Positions 48,032-58,390 of a DNA stretch of 64,000 nucleotides are shown one piece after another. Numbering within the stretch: position 1 is the first letter of the stretch; each line of letters begins with the position of its first letter. The notes below the pieces were generated by a model that saw nothing but the letters and a program-made list of their open reading frames with translations, was not told the origin of the DNA and searched no databases. The position numbers and the translations under genes are program-made. The DNA lies in the NCBI RefSeq assembly GCF_018687715.1, contig NC_056755.1, forward strand, positions 22,414,501 to 22,478,500. Direction: 5' to 3'. The stretch comes from Carya illinoinensis. Its lineage: Eukaryota > Streptophyta > Magnoliopsida > Fagales > Juglandaceae.

Positions 48032-49821
48032 CTTCACAAATATAATCTATTTTTGATAATCTATTTTTTATTTTAATTTAGCTTTGAGTGCTATTTTTCT
48101 TTATTTATTTTCAGTTTAAATAAAATTCACATGCGATCTGGTTAGAACTTTTGACCAAAAGTGCATACTAATTGAGAGGAATGAAGAGAAGGAAGGAAGT
48201 AGTGTACTTGGACAGCTGAAGAAAGACACAAAATGAAGATGACTTTTCGGTGGTGACTTTCTTGCCTTGGTTGTTCATAGACGCACGCGGTGAAGAAAAT
48301 AGTTTGCGGTGGATAACACATGCAACGTAAAAGTCATGGAAAGGGGCTGAAAGTCAAGAACAGGTTCGGCAAAAGAAGAAAATCGGTTGGAATGAAAATC
48401 TGAGAAGAGAATAAAAATAAGAAAAGAGGACTTTACATTGGTGGGATTGACAGAAGACTGGACTTTACGAAAAAGGAAAGTAATAATAACACACTAAAGG
48501 CTTAGACGAAAGGGGAAGGAGTTCTTTTCGAAAAGTCCCGTTCTGACCTGGGGATTTAAAAAGAAAATGGAGGAGGTCTGGATGTATACGGAAAGGAAAA
48601 GAAAAAGAGGATGTTTGGTGGATTTTATGGAGAAAAAGGCAAGTGATTTTTTTTTGGGGGAGGGGGGGGGGGGGAAGGAATTTAGCACGTATACGAAAAG
48701 AAAAAGGTCTTCGTGTATGGTGTCTTGGACATGAGGAGGCTATTTAATTTGATTTTCCTCGCTCTACTTCTGGAAGTGGGGAGTTGAGAGGTGTCAGTGG
48801 GACTCTCTCTGAGGACAGCAGTTTTTCATTCAGATTTTTTCTTGAGTTTTCATTGAAGAGAGTTGGCGGAAGCACTCTTTCTTTCTTGTTGAGATTTAGT
48901 GGGCGGCAGCTTGTTTAGTTTTCTTTTGAGTAGTTTAGTTTTTTGTTCAGGAGGGACAGAGGGAACTCTCTCTCTCATTTGAAGTATTTTTTTTTTTTTT
49001 TGGTTTTCCAAGTTTTTGGTTGTTAGTTCTTAGGATTCTCTCATACTGGGTTACTTTTTTTTTTTCTTCTTCTTGTTTCTGCTTTTGGTAGGCATCGGCT
49101 GGGTTTCAGATTTTATTGCTTCTAAGTTGTTTTCTGGTATTTCTTGTATTTTATTTTAGTTTTCTAATGGAAAATATTTATGTGATTTCTATAGCACTTG
49201 TGATGAGCATAGTTGGCTAAATTTCCATACTAAGGTTAGAGGTGAAGTTTAATAATTTAAACATTATTTTCGGATCAATGTAAAATTTCTTTTGTGGGAT
49301 TTTATTATTTGATATTTTGATTATCTATTTATTTATCTTGATTCATTGTGATTTCTGAATACAATGAATGCTTGAAGAATCCTTGTGATATTCAAATAGA
49401 TTTGTGAATGTTTTAATAATCAATCGTTCATGCTCAATCATTAGTGACTATTTTTCTTGATCTTAAATGCTAAATCTTCCAAGTAAACGGAATCATTATT
49501 CTAGATTAATTAAAGTAAATCGATCGGAAACAATATTATAAATTATTAGACAGATCATCAAAACCTTAGTCTTTCTCCATATCAATTCATTTTATCATTT
49601 TAGTTTTATTCAATTATTTTACAAATCTTCATCTCAGTAATTTTATTCAATTGCACATTTCTTTTAGTAATTTCTTTTCATTGTTTGAATTTATTTTCTT
49701 TATCACAAAAGTTAATCTCTGTGGATTAGACCCTGTGAGGTACTACAACATCTGTATACTTGCAGATAAAACTGCACTAAATTTTTGGTTCATTAGTTTG
49801 AGTTAAAGTTTAGGCGCAACA

Positions 49822-50390
49822 AAATATGACAAATAGACTTAATGTGGAGCAGCCTGATAGTGAATGACAACTTTCTATGACGGGTACACCCTTCGTACAA
49901 TTCTCGTTGTGGATCCTCTCATAGTGTTCCAAAGTCTTCATTTCCCTCAAATGATTGAGTAGTTGTTCCTTCTCCATCTCTGGCACCAAATATGCCTACG
50001 CCAAGATCCTCTAACATCTCAATCATATCATTTCCATTATCATAATTATCATCAGAAACATCAACATTTATGTCCTCCATGTTGATCTCGTTACATTTAT
50101 CCATCTGTTGAACTGATTGCCAAATCTAACTACTTTAAGAAATGGTTCGTCATATAAAACCCAATGTGAGTATTTAGGATCAATTCCATTTGAGAATAAA
50201 TGATCCTCCACTACGATCATATTATATGAACTAAGGTTTTTACATATCTTGCACGGGCATCTTTAAATCCTTGATTGTCAACACTCCCACAAACAAATTC
50301 TAAGAAAGACTTCATCCCTTATGCATACACTTTATAGTCTCGACCAAGTCTTATCCATCTATAAAAAACCCCAACAACATCCAACTCTTA
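49822..50390 (-). pseudogene. TNP2-like CACTA transposase, N-terminal part
   Basis: The minus strand from about 50390 reads MDKTWSRL, then a Cys motif CPCKICKN, VEDHLFSNGIDPKYSHWV, which is the transposase-associated N-terminal domain (PF13963). An acidic stretch follows (VDVSDDNYDNGNDMIEM, 49919-50104), then LYEGCTRHRKLSFTIRLLHI up to the Athila junction at 49822. Family proteins continue LYPGC...LKCLNGWS...MLLELLK, and MLLELFKETFPQ is found at 17660, exactly at the other side of the Athila insertion, so both pieces belong to one gene. Stops and frame changes within 50 codons of the start show decay. Confidence 0.85.
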
Positions 50391-50929
50391 TCCATCTATA
50401 AAAAAAGTCATAAACACTATCAAGAAACCATTACAATATACGTGTTTAATTACCATCTATTTTTAAGGTAGTTGGTCCTATCACATTCGAGAGGCTATCA
50501 TCTATATCGCATATATACTCAGTTCAAAACTCGTATGTTAGTAAAAATTTCGGTAGCATTTTTCTACAATTCTCCAAGTATACTAGTCACGATAAGTCGT
50601 CGATCCTATTAATGGGCTGAGAAATTTACGAACTACATACCCGAAGAATGTAAGAAAATGCTAAACCAAAATTTTAATTGACTAACACGAGAGTTTAAAC
50701 TGAATATATATGCCATATATATGATAGAATTCCAAATTGTCCACTTTGGATAATTCAAGAGTTGTACCCAAACATTATTTAAGAGAATATTTGGCCACAA
50801 CTCTCAAACGAGTCTAAGGTTTAACTGCATGTAAAAATAACTAGCAAATCCAACAATTCAATAGTAAACATAACAATTATTATAATCACATTCAAAATCA
50901 CAAATACATTGCAAAATTACAATAAAAAT
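50391..50929. other. CACTA 5' region, no gene seen
   Basis: Upstream of the TNP2 start. AT-rich, no coding block or repeat that I recognise, apart from words repeated once such as cttatccatctataaaaaa (about 50346 and 50387). Confidence 0.5.
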
Positions 50930-51450
50930 GGTTTTAATTAGAGTGCTTAAAGATTTTTAATTATACATTATAATTTTTAATTAAATATTTTATAAGTATA
51001 TTTTAAGTATTACAAATGGTTTTAATTAGCGTGCTTAAATATCTTTAAGTATATATTATAATTTTTTAATTAAATATTTTATAAGTATATTTTAAATATT
51101 ACAAATGGTTTTAATTAGAGTGCTTAAAGATTTTTAATTATACATTATAATTTTTTAATTAAATATTTTATAAGTATGTTTTAAGTATTACAAATGGTTT
51201 TAATTAGAGTGCTTAAATATTTTATAAATGTTTTTGAAGTATTACAAATGGTTTTAATTAGAGTGCTTAAAGATTTTTAATTATACATTATAATTTTTTA
51301 ATTAAATATTTTATAAGTATATTTGAAGTATTACAAATGGTTTTAATTAGAGTGCTTAAAGATTTCTAATTGTACATTATAGTTTTTGAATTAAATATTT
51401 TATAAGTATATTTTAAGCAAACATCACTTTAATTAGAGTGCTTAAAGGGT
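50930..51450. repeat. Tandem repeat, unit 88-89 bp, about six copies
   Basis: The word ggttttaattag(a/c)gtgcttaaa recurs at 50930, 51019, 51107, 51196, 51250 and 51339, with a partial at about 51427. Spacings are 89, 88, 89, 54, 89 and 88, so one unit carries a 35-bp deletion. The units are AT-rich (attaaatattttataagtat core) and very similar to each other. The array lies inside the CACTA, between the transposase and the TTCGAA repeats. Confidence 0.93.
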
Positions 51451-51477
51451 TTGATTCTTTTTGAACAAATTAGCCCA

Positions 51478-53480
51478 ATGTTCGAACAAAATTCTGTTCG
51501 AACTGGGTAAATTCAATTCGAACGGGTTTCAGAGTATTCGAATAAGACCAAGCAAAAAACCAATCACGAAACAGAAAAAACTGAATCACAGAATCTAATT
51601 TTCACATACATGATGGTATATTTCAATACAATATATTGAAAACTATATGATTATACCAAAATATGATTATTAAATAACTTTAAAAACTATAGAAACTTAC
51701 CTTTAATTTTTGCAATTCAAGAAAAATATCAATCCACAATACCTATATACATGCATAAAACACATTAAACCTCTTTTCTATCTCAAGAATTATAAAAACA
51801 TATTACGTCTTGGGGTACCTCTTTTCTCTCTCAAGAATCTCTTCTCTCTCACTTCTTTCAAGCTCTCTCTCTCTCCACGACACTCTCTCAAAGTTGTCTA
51901 CCATGCTCTCTCTCTGTCAAATTTCAATCCGAGTGAAAATGAAATGAAAGGATCAGCTTAATAATATATAAATTTCTGTTCGAATGGATTTTTTAGAAGT
52001 TATGACGCGAAAATAAAAAAACTATGAATTTTTTTCACAATATTTTCCCGTTCGAATGGATAATATTAGATTTCGAACAAAAAATAGAATATTCTCCAGT
52101 ATATATCAATAATTTGGCATGATTTCCCTCCAAAACAAAAAACAAAAAAAAACAAAAAAAGCGTTCAAACAGAGTTTACCTCCATTCAAACTTATTTGAA
52201 GTTAATTCGAACAGTTAATTATAGCAATATATAAGTATACATAATACACCCAATATATTAAAACTATGTACACTATATAATACTAAGTGTCACTAATAGT
52301 ATAATCCTGAGTTTCTTATAAATCTATAATATAAGTATCACTAATAGTATAATATTTTAATTATTATCACTAATAGTGTTATACTTATTAGTATCACTAT
52401 AAGTATAATGCTAAGTCTCACTAATAGTATAATACTAAGTGATATTATAGTACAAATATATAGCATAAATATATGAAAACTAATAGTACTATAATACTTT
52501 ATAATATATTCTAAGTACTTAGTATATTACTTATATTTAATATAAATATATTAAATATAAGTATTTTATACTTATATTTAATGCAATGTTTTACTATATA
52601 CTATTGTATACTCATCTAATGCATAATATATATACTATATTACATATATACTAGTTAATTATAATATATATTTAGGATGTATATAATACTCTATACTATA
52701 TACTATATATAGTTATCTAATATATATTATATATACTAGTCCATAAATTTTTTATTAATACTAATATTAGTATTATATAATAGTATTAGAAATATGAAAC
52801 GTATTTTTTTTACCTGTTGTACTTATATATATTTTTTCTCATTATTATATATTTCATTCGAACGAACACCCTTACCGTTTGAACTTATACCCTTTCCGTT
52901 CAAACGAAATGACGTTATATAAGTCGTGATACAGTTTCTTCTCTGTTCATTTCATGCTCTCTCATTCGAATCGTCGGATCATCTCCTCCGCCGTTCGCAG
53001 CCACAACGCCACTACCAACTCTAACCAAATCCTCAAATATCAAAGAACAAGAGGTATGGATCCTCATCTTATCTGTTGGTTTGTTTTTTTTTTTTTTGAA
53101 AATAAACATAGGTTTTGAGGGGGTCGGATTTTGAATCAATCTGACCCCATTTTGTTGTTTTGGAGCCAAATGACACAAAAGCAATCGGTAGAAATGATGG
53201 AGCTTCACTCCTAAATCATTTCTACCGATTAAAACCAAGGATTATTAAGAATCCTTGATTTTAAAATTCGGGATTGAGTTGACTCAGCCATGTCTGTTTG
53301 GCTGAGTTTCGTTCGAATGTAATTTAAGGTCATTCGAATGGAGGTTTATAAGGTCATTTGAATGGAATTTAAGGTCATCTGAATGAAATTTAATGTCATT
53401 CGAATGGAATTTAAGATCATTTGAATGAAAGATGATGTTTGCCAGCGCTTATTCAAACAGATTAGAATCCATTCGAATAA
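51478..53480. repeat. CACTA subterminal TTCGAA repeats, right side, with AT-rich interior
   Basis: Clusters of (G/A)TTCGAA(C/T) words occur at 51478-51545, 51975-52210, 52855-52900 and 53312-53475 (gttcgaatgtaa, cattcgaatgga, cattcgaataag and variants). They match the motif at the left end and close to the right terminus (57318-57480). Between 52220 and 52790 the sequence is an AT-rich patch with repeated tcactaatagtataat words. No gene is visible except a short putative leader near 52900-53060 (see the PF20167-like relic). Confidence 0.7.
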
Positions 53481-53713
53481 GCAGTTGCCAAATACTAGGC
53501 AAACATCATCAAAATTCTTCACTTTAATTAGATTACATGATTATTTTGTGGATCAATAGTATACTAATGGCAAGCAACAGCGGAAGAAAATGATCCTGAC
53601 CCTAGACAGGCCAAAGTAGTGGAGCAGCTCCTTCTCAGCCGGCCATGAGGCCTATACTAGTTGAGCGAGAGATCATTCTGGATAACTTCCGCAATCTTAC
53701 TTGGGAGGGATGG

Positions 53714-53718
53714 AGCAT
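53714..53718. repeat. Target site duplication of the solo LTR, left (agcat)
   Basis: Repeated at 55931-55935. Removing the LTR and one copy joins tgggagggatggagcat to acatgacatcatc and restores the PF20167-like frame. Confidence 0.95.
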
Positions 53719-55930
53719 TGATTGAGCTGAAATATTACATATTTTAGCTAATTAAAACCAATGTATTTTAAATTCAACATGACATTATTATTGGTTTTAA
53801 ATGGAAAAATGGTTAAAGTGAATAAATCAAAGTTGTGATTTTAATTAATTAAAAGCATGAATTTCTGCTTGAATTCTACCAACTATTGATTACTGTGCAT
53901 TCTAGTCCATAATTTTTCTTGCTTTCTATTATCATTTGTGTTTGTACCATTATTCTCCTTGTTGCTCTGTCTCTCTCTCTCTCCCCCAACTGCAAATACT
54001 TCTTTGGAAGCTACAAAGTGAGGGAGACGTGCAGAGAGAGAGACATGGGTTTGTTAGATGATGTATGAAAAATCTCTCTATTTGTTTTTTCTTCAATGGA
54101 AGTACAAGGAAATATCTGACTTAACCAGGTAATTTCTAGGTGGATTTTTGCTTTGTTTTCTTGGGGGTCATAAGATGTCTTTATTTTCCAGCAAGGATAA
54201 GTATATGGCAAAACCTATTAATGAACTTGACTTATCCAATTGTGAGCGCTGCACTCCCAGTTACCGTCTGCTGCCAAAGATTTATTCGATACCTTCAGTT
54301 AGCCATAGAACAGAGCTTGGTTCCAAAGTATTGAATGATCATTGGGTATCTGTCACATCAGGAAGTGAGGATTACTCTTTTAAACACATGCAGCACATGG
54401 ACAGCACTCAAACAAACCATGCACATGCAGACAGCAAGCAGCAGGAGAAGAAATGCAGAAGCTCACACATGCAGATCACTTGGATCACACATGCAGATCA
54501 CTCGGAAGTCGGATGTGCAGCAGCTGCTGCAGCAAGGAAAAAATCACACATGCAGAAAAACAGATGCAGCACATGGACAGCAAAAGAAATGAACATGCTT
54601 TGACAGCCAATCACACATGCAGCATCATTCGGACAGCACACAGCTGGACCCACAGCAGCTCACACATGCAGACCACTCGGACGTGCAGCTGGAGATCAGC
54701 TATTTATAGCTGGTAGCAGCAGCAGCAGAAGGCAGTTTTAGTTTTTGACTTGTTTTATTTTCATTTAGAAGCTAGCAGCAGCAGCACGGAGAGAGTTGCA
54801 GTTTTTGTTTACTTATTTTCCTTCCGTTTAGAAGCTAGCAGTAGCAGCACGACAGTTTTTCTTTTGGACTTATTTTTCTTTTTGTTTAGAAGAAGCAGCA
54901 GCAGCAGTCTTTAGTTTTTCTTTTCCTTTCGTATAGACGGAAGGCAGCTTCTTTCATTTTTGGATTGTTTTACGTCCACTTTTTCAGTTTTCAGTCGGCT
55001 GGTTATTTTTATTTTCTTTTCCTGCGTTTTTCCAGATTTTGGAATTTTTAGCTAAGTTTCATGTTTATTTTGCTTTTACGTTTACGTTTTGCAGACCAAG
55101 AGCTGTTCGGCGCATAGTTATTTATTTTCTTTCCAGTTTTACGCTCGGTTGGGCACATTTTATTTGTATCTCGTGTTTAGTCCTACTTTATGTTGGTAGA
55201 CGGTGGCACTTTCTCGGGCTTTTGAGTTTTTTTTTTTCTCTCTTCGTTTCTTTTCCATTTTTTTTATTCAGCACTCAGTTTTTTTTATAGCTTTGCTTAG
55301 ATATATTTTTATTGTTAAAAATATCATGTGTAGCTAATTCTTTTTAAGCTTGGATTGTGGAATGGGACGTGATTTGTTTTAGATTTTTAATTTATTGCAA
55401 GAAGGGTTTGGTAGAGAGCTTTTGTTTTTGTTTTAGTTGGGTAATTTAATTGTTGTTTACTTATTTCATGTTATTTATTTTTATTGTTTCATTAAGCTTT
55501 CATTTTAATAGTGATTACAATTGTTATGGTTTAATTTGAAAATTTGTGATTTGGATACAATGATAAACCCTAGAATATTGGTTTTATACATTTTCAATTT
55601 TCAATACATGTTTTGTCAATTATTTTCTAATCTAGTTTAGTTCTTAATTTAGTTTTATTAATCTCTGAATTTAATCTGTTAGTCATTTACATTCCAATCC
55701 GACAATCAAACATCTAAAAATATGAATCTAGTCCATGACTAGTAACCTCTTCCATCCATTGTACAAATCATCCTCTTATTTTCTTTTTGTGAAGTTTTTC
55801 ACATTTTTCAACAAGTTTAATTTTAAGTAACTTTCCCTGAGAAGACGATCTAGGAATTTATTCCTAATTATTACACGACATCCTCCTGCACTTGGGATAG
55901 CATCAGTGCTACTCATTTTTGAGTGAGTCA
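53719..55930 (+). repeat. Solo LTR, 2212 bp, related to the element at 61254
   Basis: Starts TGATTGAGCTGAAATATTAC and ends GAGTGAGTCA, flanked by a perfect agcat duplication, with no internal retrotransposon sequence. The start and the last ~300 bases match the LTR at 61254-62704, which is 760 bp shorter. The first ~120 bases also resemble the Athila LTR at 17683. Solo LTRs arise by recombination between the two LTRs of one element. Its middle (about 54370-54920) is unusually rich in CAG/CATGCAG words and has a candidate TATA box at 54701. Open frames in it have no family match. Confidence 0.93.
54701..54708 (+). promoter_or_regulatory. Candidate TATA box in the solo LTR
   Basis: TATTTATA between a GC-richer segment upstream and CAG-rich sequence downstream. 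Plausible core promoter of the former element. Confidence 0.4.
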
Positions 55931-56848
55931 AGCATACATGACATCATCACCGATCATGGATGGACACCAATCTGTCAGCAGAGGGGCACAATATATCCTG
56001 AGATGGTTCAATGAGTTTTACCGTGCCATGGGAAAGCAGTTTGGTGATGATTTGTGCTACAACTTAGTAGTCCGGGGAGTGAGTATTATCTTCCTTCCGC
56101 ACGTTATTGTTGAGTTTCTTGATCTGTGGTGATAGCTCGATGCATATTCTGTAGCAGCAGCGGCAGCGACAGCATTGAGAGCAGTGACTGCACCATCTGA
56201 TGCGGACACACCAACCGTATCCTCATCGCAAGCGTCGAGTGTAGAGACAGCTGAGTTGGATGCTGGCTTGGATGATAGTGAGAGTAGTGATAAGGTACCT
56301 GTTGACAATCTCACAGATGATAGGTTCGTGAGCTAGTGGGAGACCCTTCGACTCCTCCATATGATGGCAGTAAAGTGATTCGATAAGCCGACTTTATAGC
56401 ATTTTTCAAAATTCTTAATTTGATTTTTGGGTATAACATTGATCCCAAAAAGTACAAGACTAATTTCGGGATTGAGTGGGCTAGATTTTTATTACGGATA
56501 GTACAGGAGGAGCCGATTGATCTTGCATTGTATTTCTTCCTCAGCATTCAAACAGAGTCATGTTATTCGGGTGGAGGTAGTTTACCATTTGTACTACTGA
56601 TATCTAACCTCCTACTCCAATTGAAGATTACATTGACTTCGAGTAAGTGGAGGTCACCACAAATGGGGCCCGTTAACAATATCACAATCAGCAAGAGCAA
56701 AGGTCACTTGTCGAAGACTCATGCAGTACAAGATTTGCCCCCACCTACTAATCCAGCTTCTACTGATGCTGCCCGTGTTGAGAGACAGACTGCTGGGGCT
56801 ACTTTAGATGAGGTACGAGCTCTATTGGCAGAGCATGCCAAATTATAA

Positions 56849-57588
56849 AGCAGGAGTTCATTGAGCCCATCATGGAGAAACTTAAGGACCTGGATGGATG
56901 CTTATATACTTTATAGAAGGATTTTGATTTACTTAACAAATAGATATTGTTAGTTATGATTTTACTTTTTTTATATTGTATAGAATGTCTAACTCCTTTT
57001 AGGATGTAATTAATGTAAAGTTGTCATTTTTAGTGTTTGCTAGTCTTTTTATTATTAATTATATTTTCTTTTCATTATACTTAATGTTCACGATAATAGA
57101 AAAAATGATACTATCTATAAAGTAATATTTATTTAACTAAAATATTTTTAAATTAATTACATAAAGTTAATTTATGAATTCGTAAATATTTTAATTCATT
57201 GTAAATCATAATACATAATATATAGACATTTTTATTTATTTTGAAAATGATATCAAATTAATAGAAAAAATATGTATAATTACAATTTTAACAATATATT
57301 ATTACAATTAAATAATCCTATTCGAACAATGTAATAACCATTTGAACATATTATATTGCATTCGAATAGACTAATTTTCTATTCGAATTAAATTTTATTA
57401 GTTCAAACGGTTTAGACTTTTGGAGACAATCTAATTTATTCCAAAATCTCTAGTTCGAACTAATATATATCCATTTGAACGGATTTATAAGGTTTTCCAT
57501 GTTTTGAAACGAAAAAATATTTTTATCGATGAAATAAATTTTGTCCCTAACAAATTTCATCCCTAAAAATCAAATTTGTTGTAGTGTT
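56849..57588. other. CACTA right terminal region
   Basis: Non-coding. AT-rich until about 57310, then a cluster of TTCGAA-type words (57318-57480), then the terminal inverted repeat, which on the minus strand starts CACTACAACAAATTTG and continues TTTTTAGGGATGAAATTTG. The terminus ends at 57588 and is followed by tta. Confidence 0.8.
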
Positions 57589-58390
57589 ATGATTTTCTCT
57601 AATATTTATGTGACATTAGCAAAACATGGATCTCATGTATTTTTTTTTTTTAATTAAAGAGTCGGTAACCACATTTCCAATAGTGGCCTCATCCCAAGTT
57701 TATTAAAAACCCTCATTTGTGGCGAAGGAATACACTGGAACAAGAAAAACGAACGAGAGGTTACATAAATAACATAAACAAAACACTCCCAACACAAACC
57801 ACCCAAACAGAACATAAACACCTCTAAACACACCTAAGAACCACTAAACAAGTGTAGAGAAAAAACCTCTAAGCCTGCCTAGGTTTATGATCTCATGTAT
57901 ACATCATAATTTGTAATAACAATAGTCACACATACTATTAAATCTTCCTTTCTCTAATTTAAATCAAAATATGTTAAAGTGGTACTACTTACCTATCATC
58001 TTAATAATATGCTGACGTCAACAAAATGTGAATGTCACATGAACATCATAACTTGTAATCACAAATCATTGCGCATACTATTAAATTTTATTTTCTCTGA
58101 TTCAAATCGAAATATGTTAAAGTGGTACTACCCATCATCTTAATAATATGCTGACATCAACAAAATGTGAACGTCATGCGTACATCATAACTTGTAATAA
58201 TAACAAATCATTACGCATACTATTAAATTTTCTTTTCTCTAATTCAAATCGAAATACGTTAAAGTGGTACCCTCCATCGTCTTAATAATATCTAGATGTC
58301 AATATGACATCCACAAAACGAGGATGTCACGTGTATATCATAACTTGTAATTACAAATTGTTATACATACTATTTAATTTTCTTATAATT
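57589..58390. repeat. Tandem repeat, unit about 140 bp, about four degenerate copies
   Basis: The word catcataacttgtaat recurs at 57902, 58043, 58182 and 58336 (variants), with ttaaagtggtac and cttaataatat at matching offsets and gacatcaacaaaatg before it. The first unit starts next to the CACTA end (about 57590-57640) and is split by the small retroposon. Spacings of about 141, 139 and 154. Confidence 0.88.
57641..57888 (-). mobile_element. Short poly(A) retroposon (5'-truncated LINE or similar)
   Basis: A 248-bp insert whose minus strand ends in about 11 As (plus-strand poly-T at 57641-57651). It is flanked by a perfect 12-bp duplication GATCTCATGTAT at 57629-57640 and 57889-57900. Poly(A) next to a target duplication of this length is the mark of LINE-type retrotransposition. 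No reading frame is kept. Either a LINE 3' end or a retrocopied transcript. Confidence 0.88.

Larger units (their letters stand above)
43092..49821 (+). repeat. 3' LTR of the Athila-type element, split by copia
   Basis: Two parts, 43092-43281 and 48037-49821, together about 1975 bp. They match the 5' LTR across the copia insertion point, where the uninterrupted sequence atttcttcacaaatata is seen in the 5' LTR at about 17865. An interrupted G run of about 20 bases at 48655-48674 is longer than in the 5' LTR. The LTR ends GCGCAACA at 49821. Confidence 0.94.
53566..56848 (+). pseudogene. Relic of a putative plant transposon protein (PF20167-like), split by a solo LTR
   Basis: Before the solo LTR: ATGGCAAGCAACAGC at 53566, then RPILVEREIILDNFRNLTW EGW-type sequence up to 53718. 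After it (from 55936): HDIITDHGWTPICQQRG and IYPEMVQ, then in a second frame FYRAMGKQFGDDL, NLVVRGVSIIFLPHVIVEFL (to 56131), a Ser/Ala/Asp linker, then from about 56400 FGYNIDPKKYKTNFGIEW, FLLRIVQEEPIDLALYF, GGSLPFVLLISNLLL and GPVNNITISKSKGH, ending at a stop at 56846. This series matches a family called putative plant transposon protein, function unknown. It lies within the CACTA but on the opposite strand to the transposase, so it may be an additional CACTA gene or a captured one. Several stops and frameshifts. Confidence 0.75.

Noticed and set aside
54148..54603. Frame of 151 codons in the solo LTR
   Set aside because: It is driven by CAG/CATGCAG repeats, overlaps two other frames and has no family match.
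57880..58390. CRISPR-like regular repeats
   Set aside because: Units of ~140 bp are contiguous and degenerate with no spacer structure, and the genome is plant nuclear.
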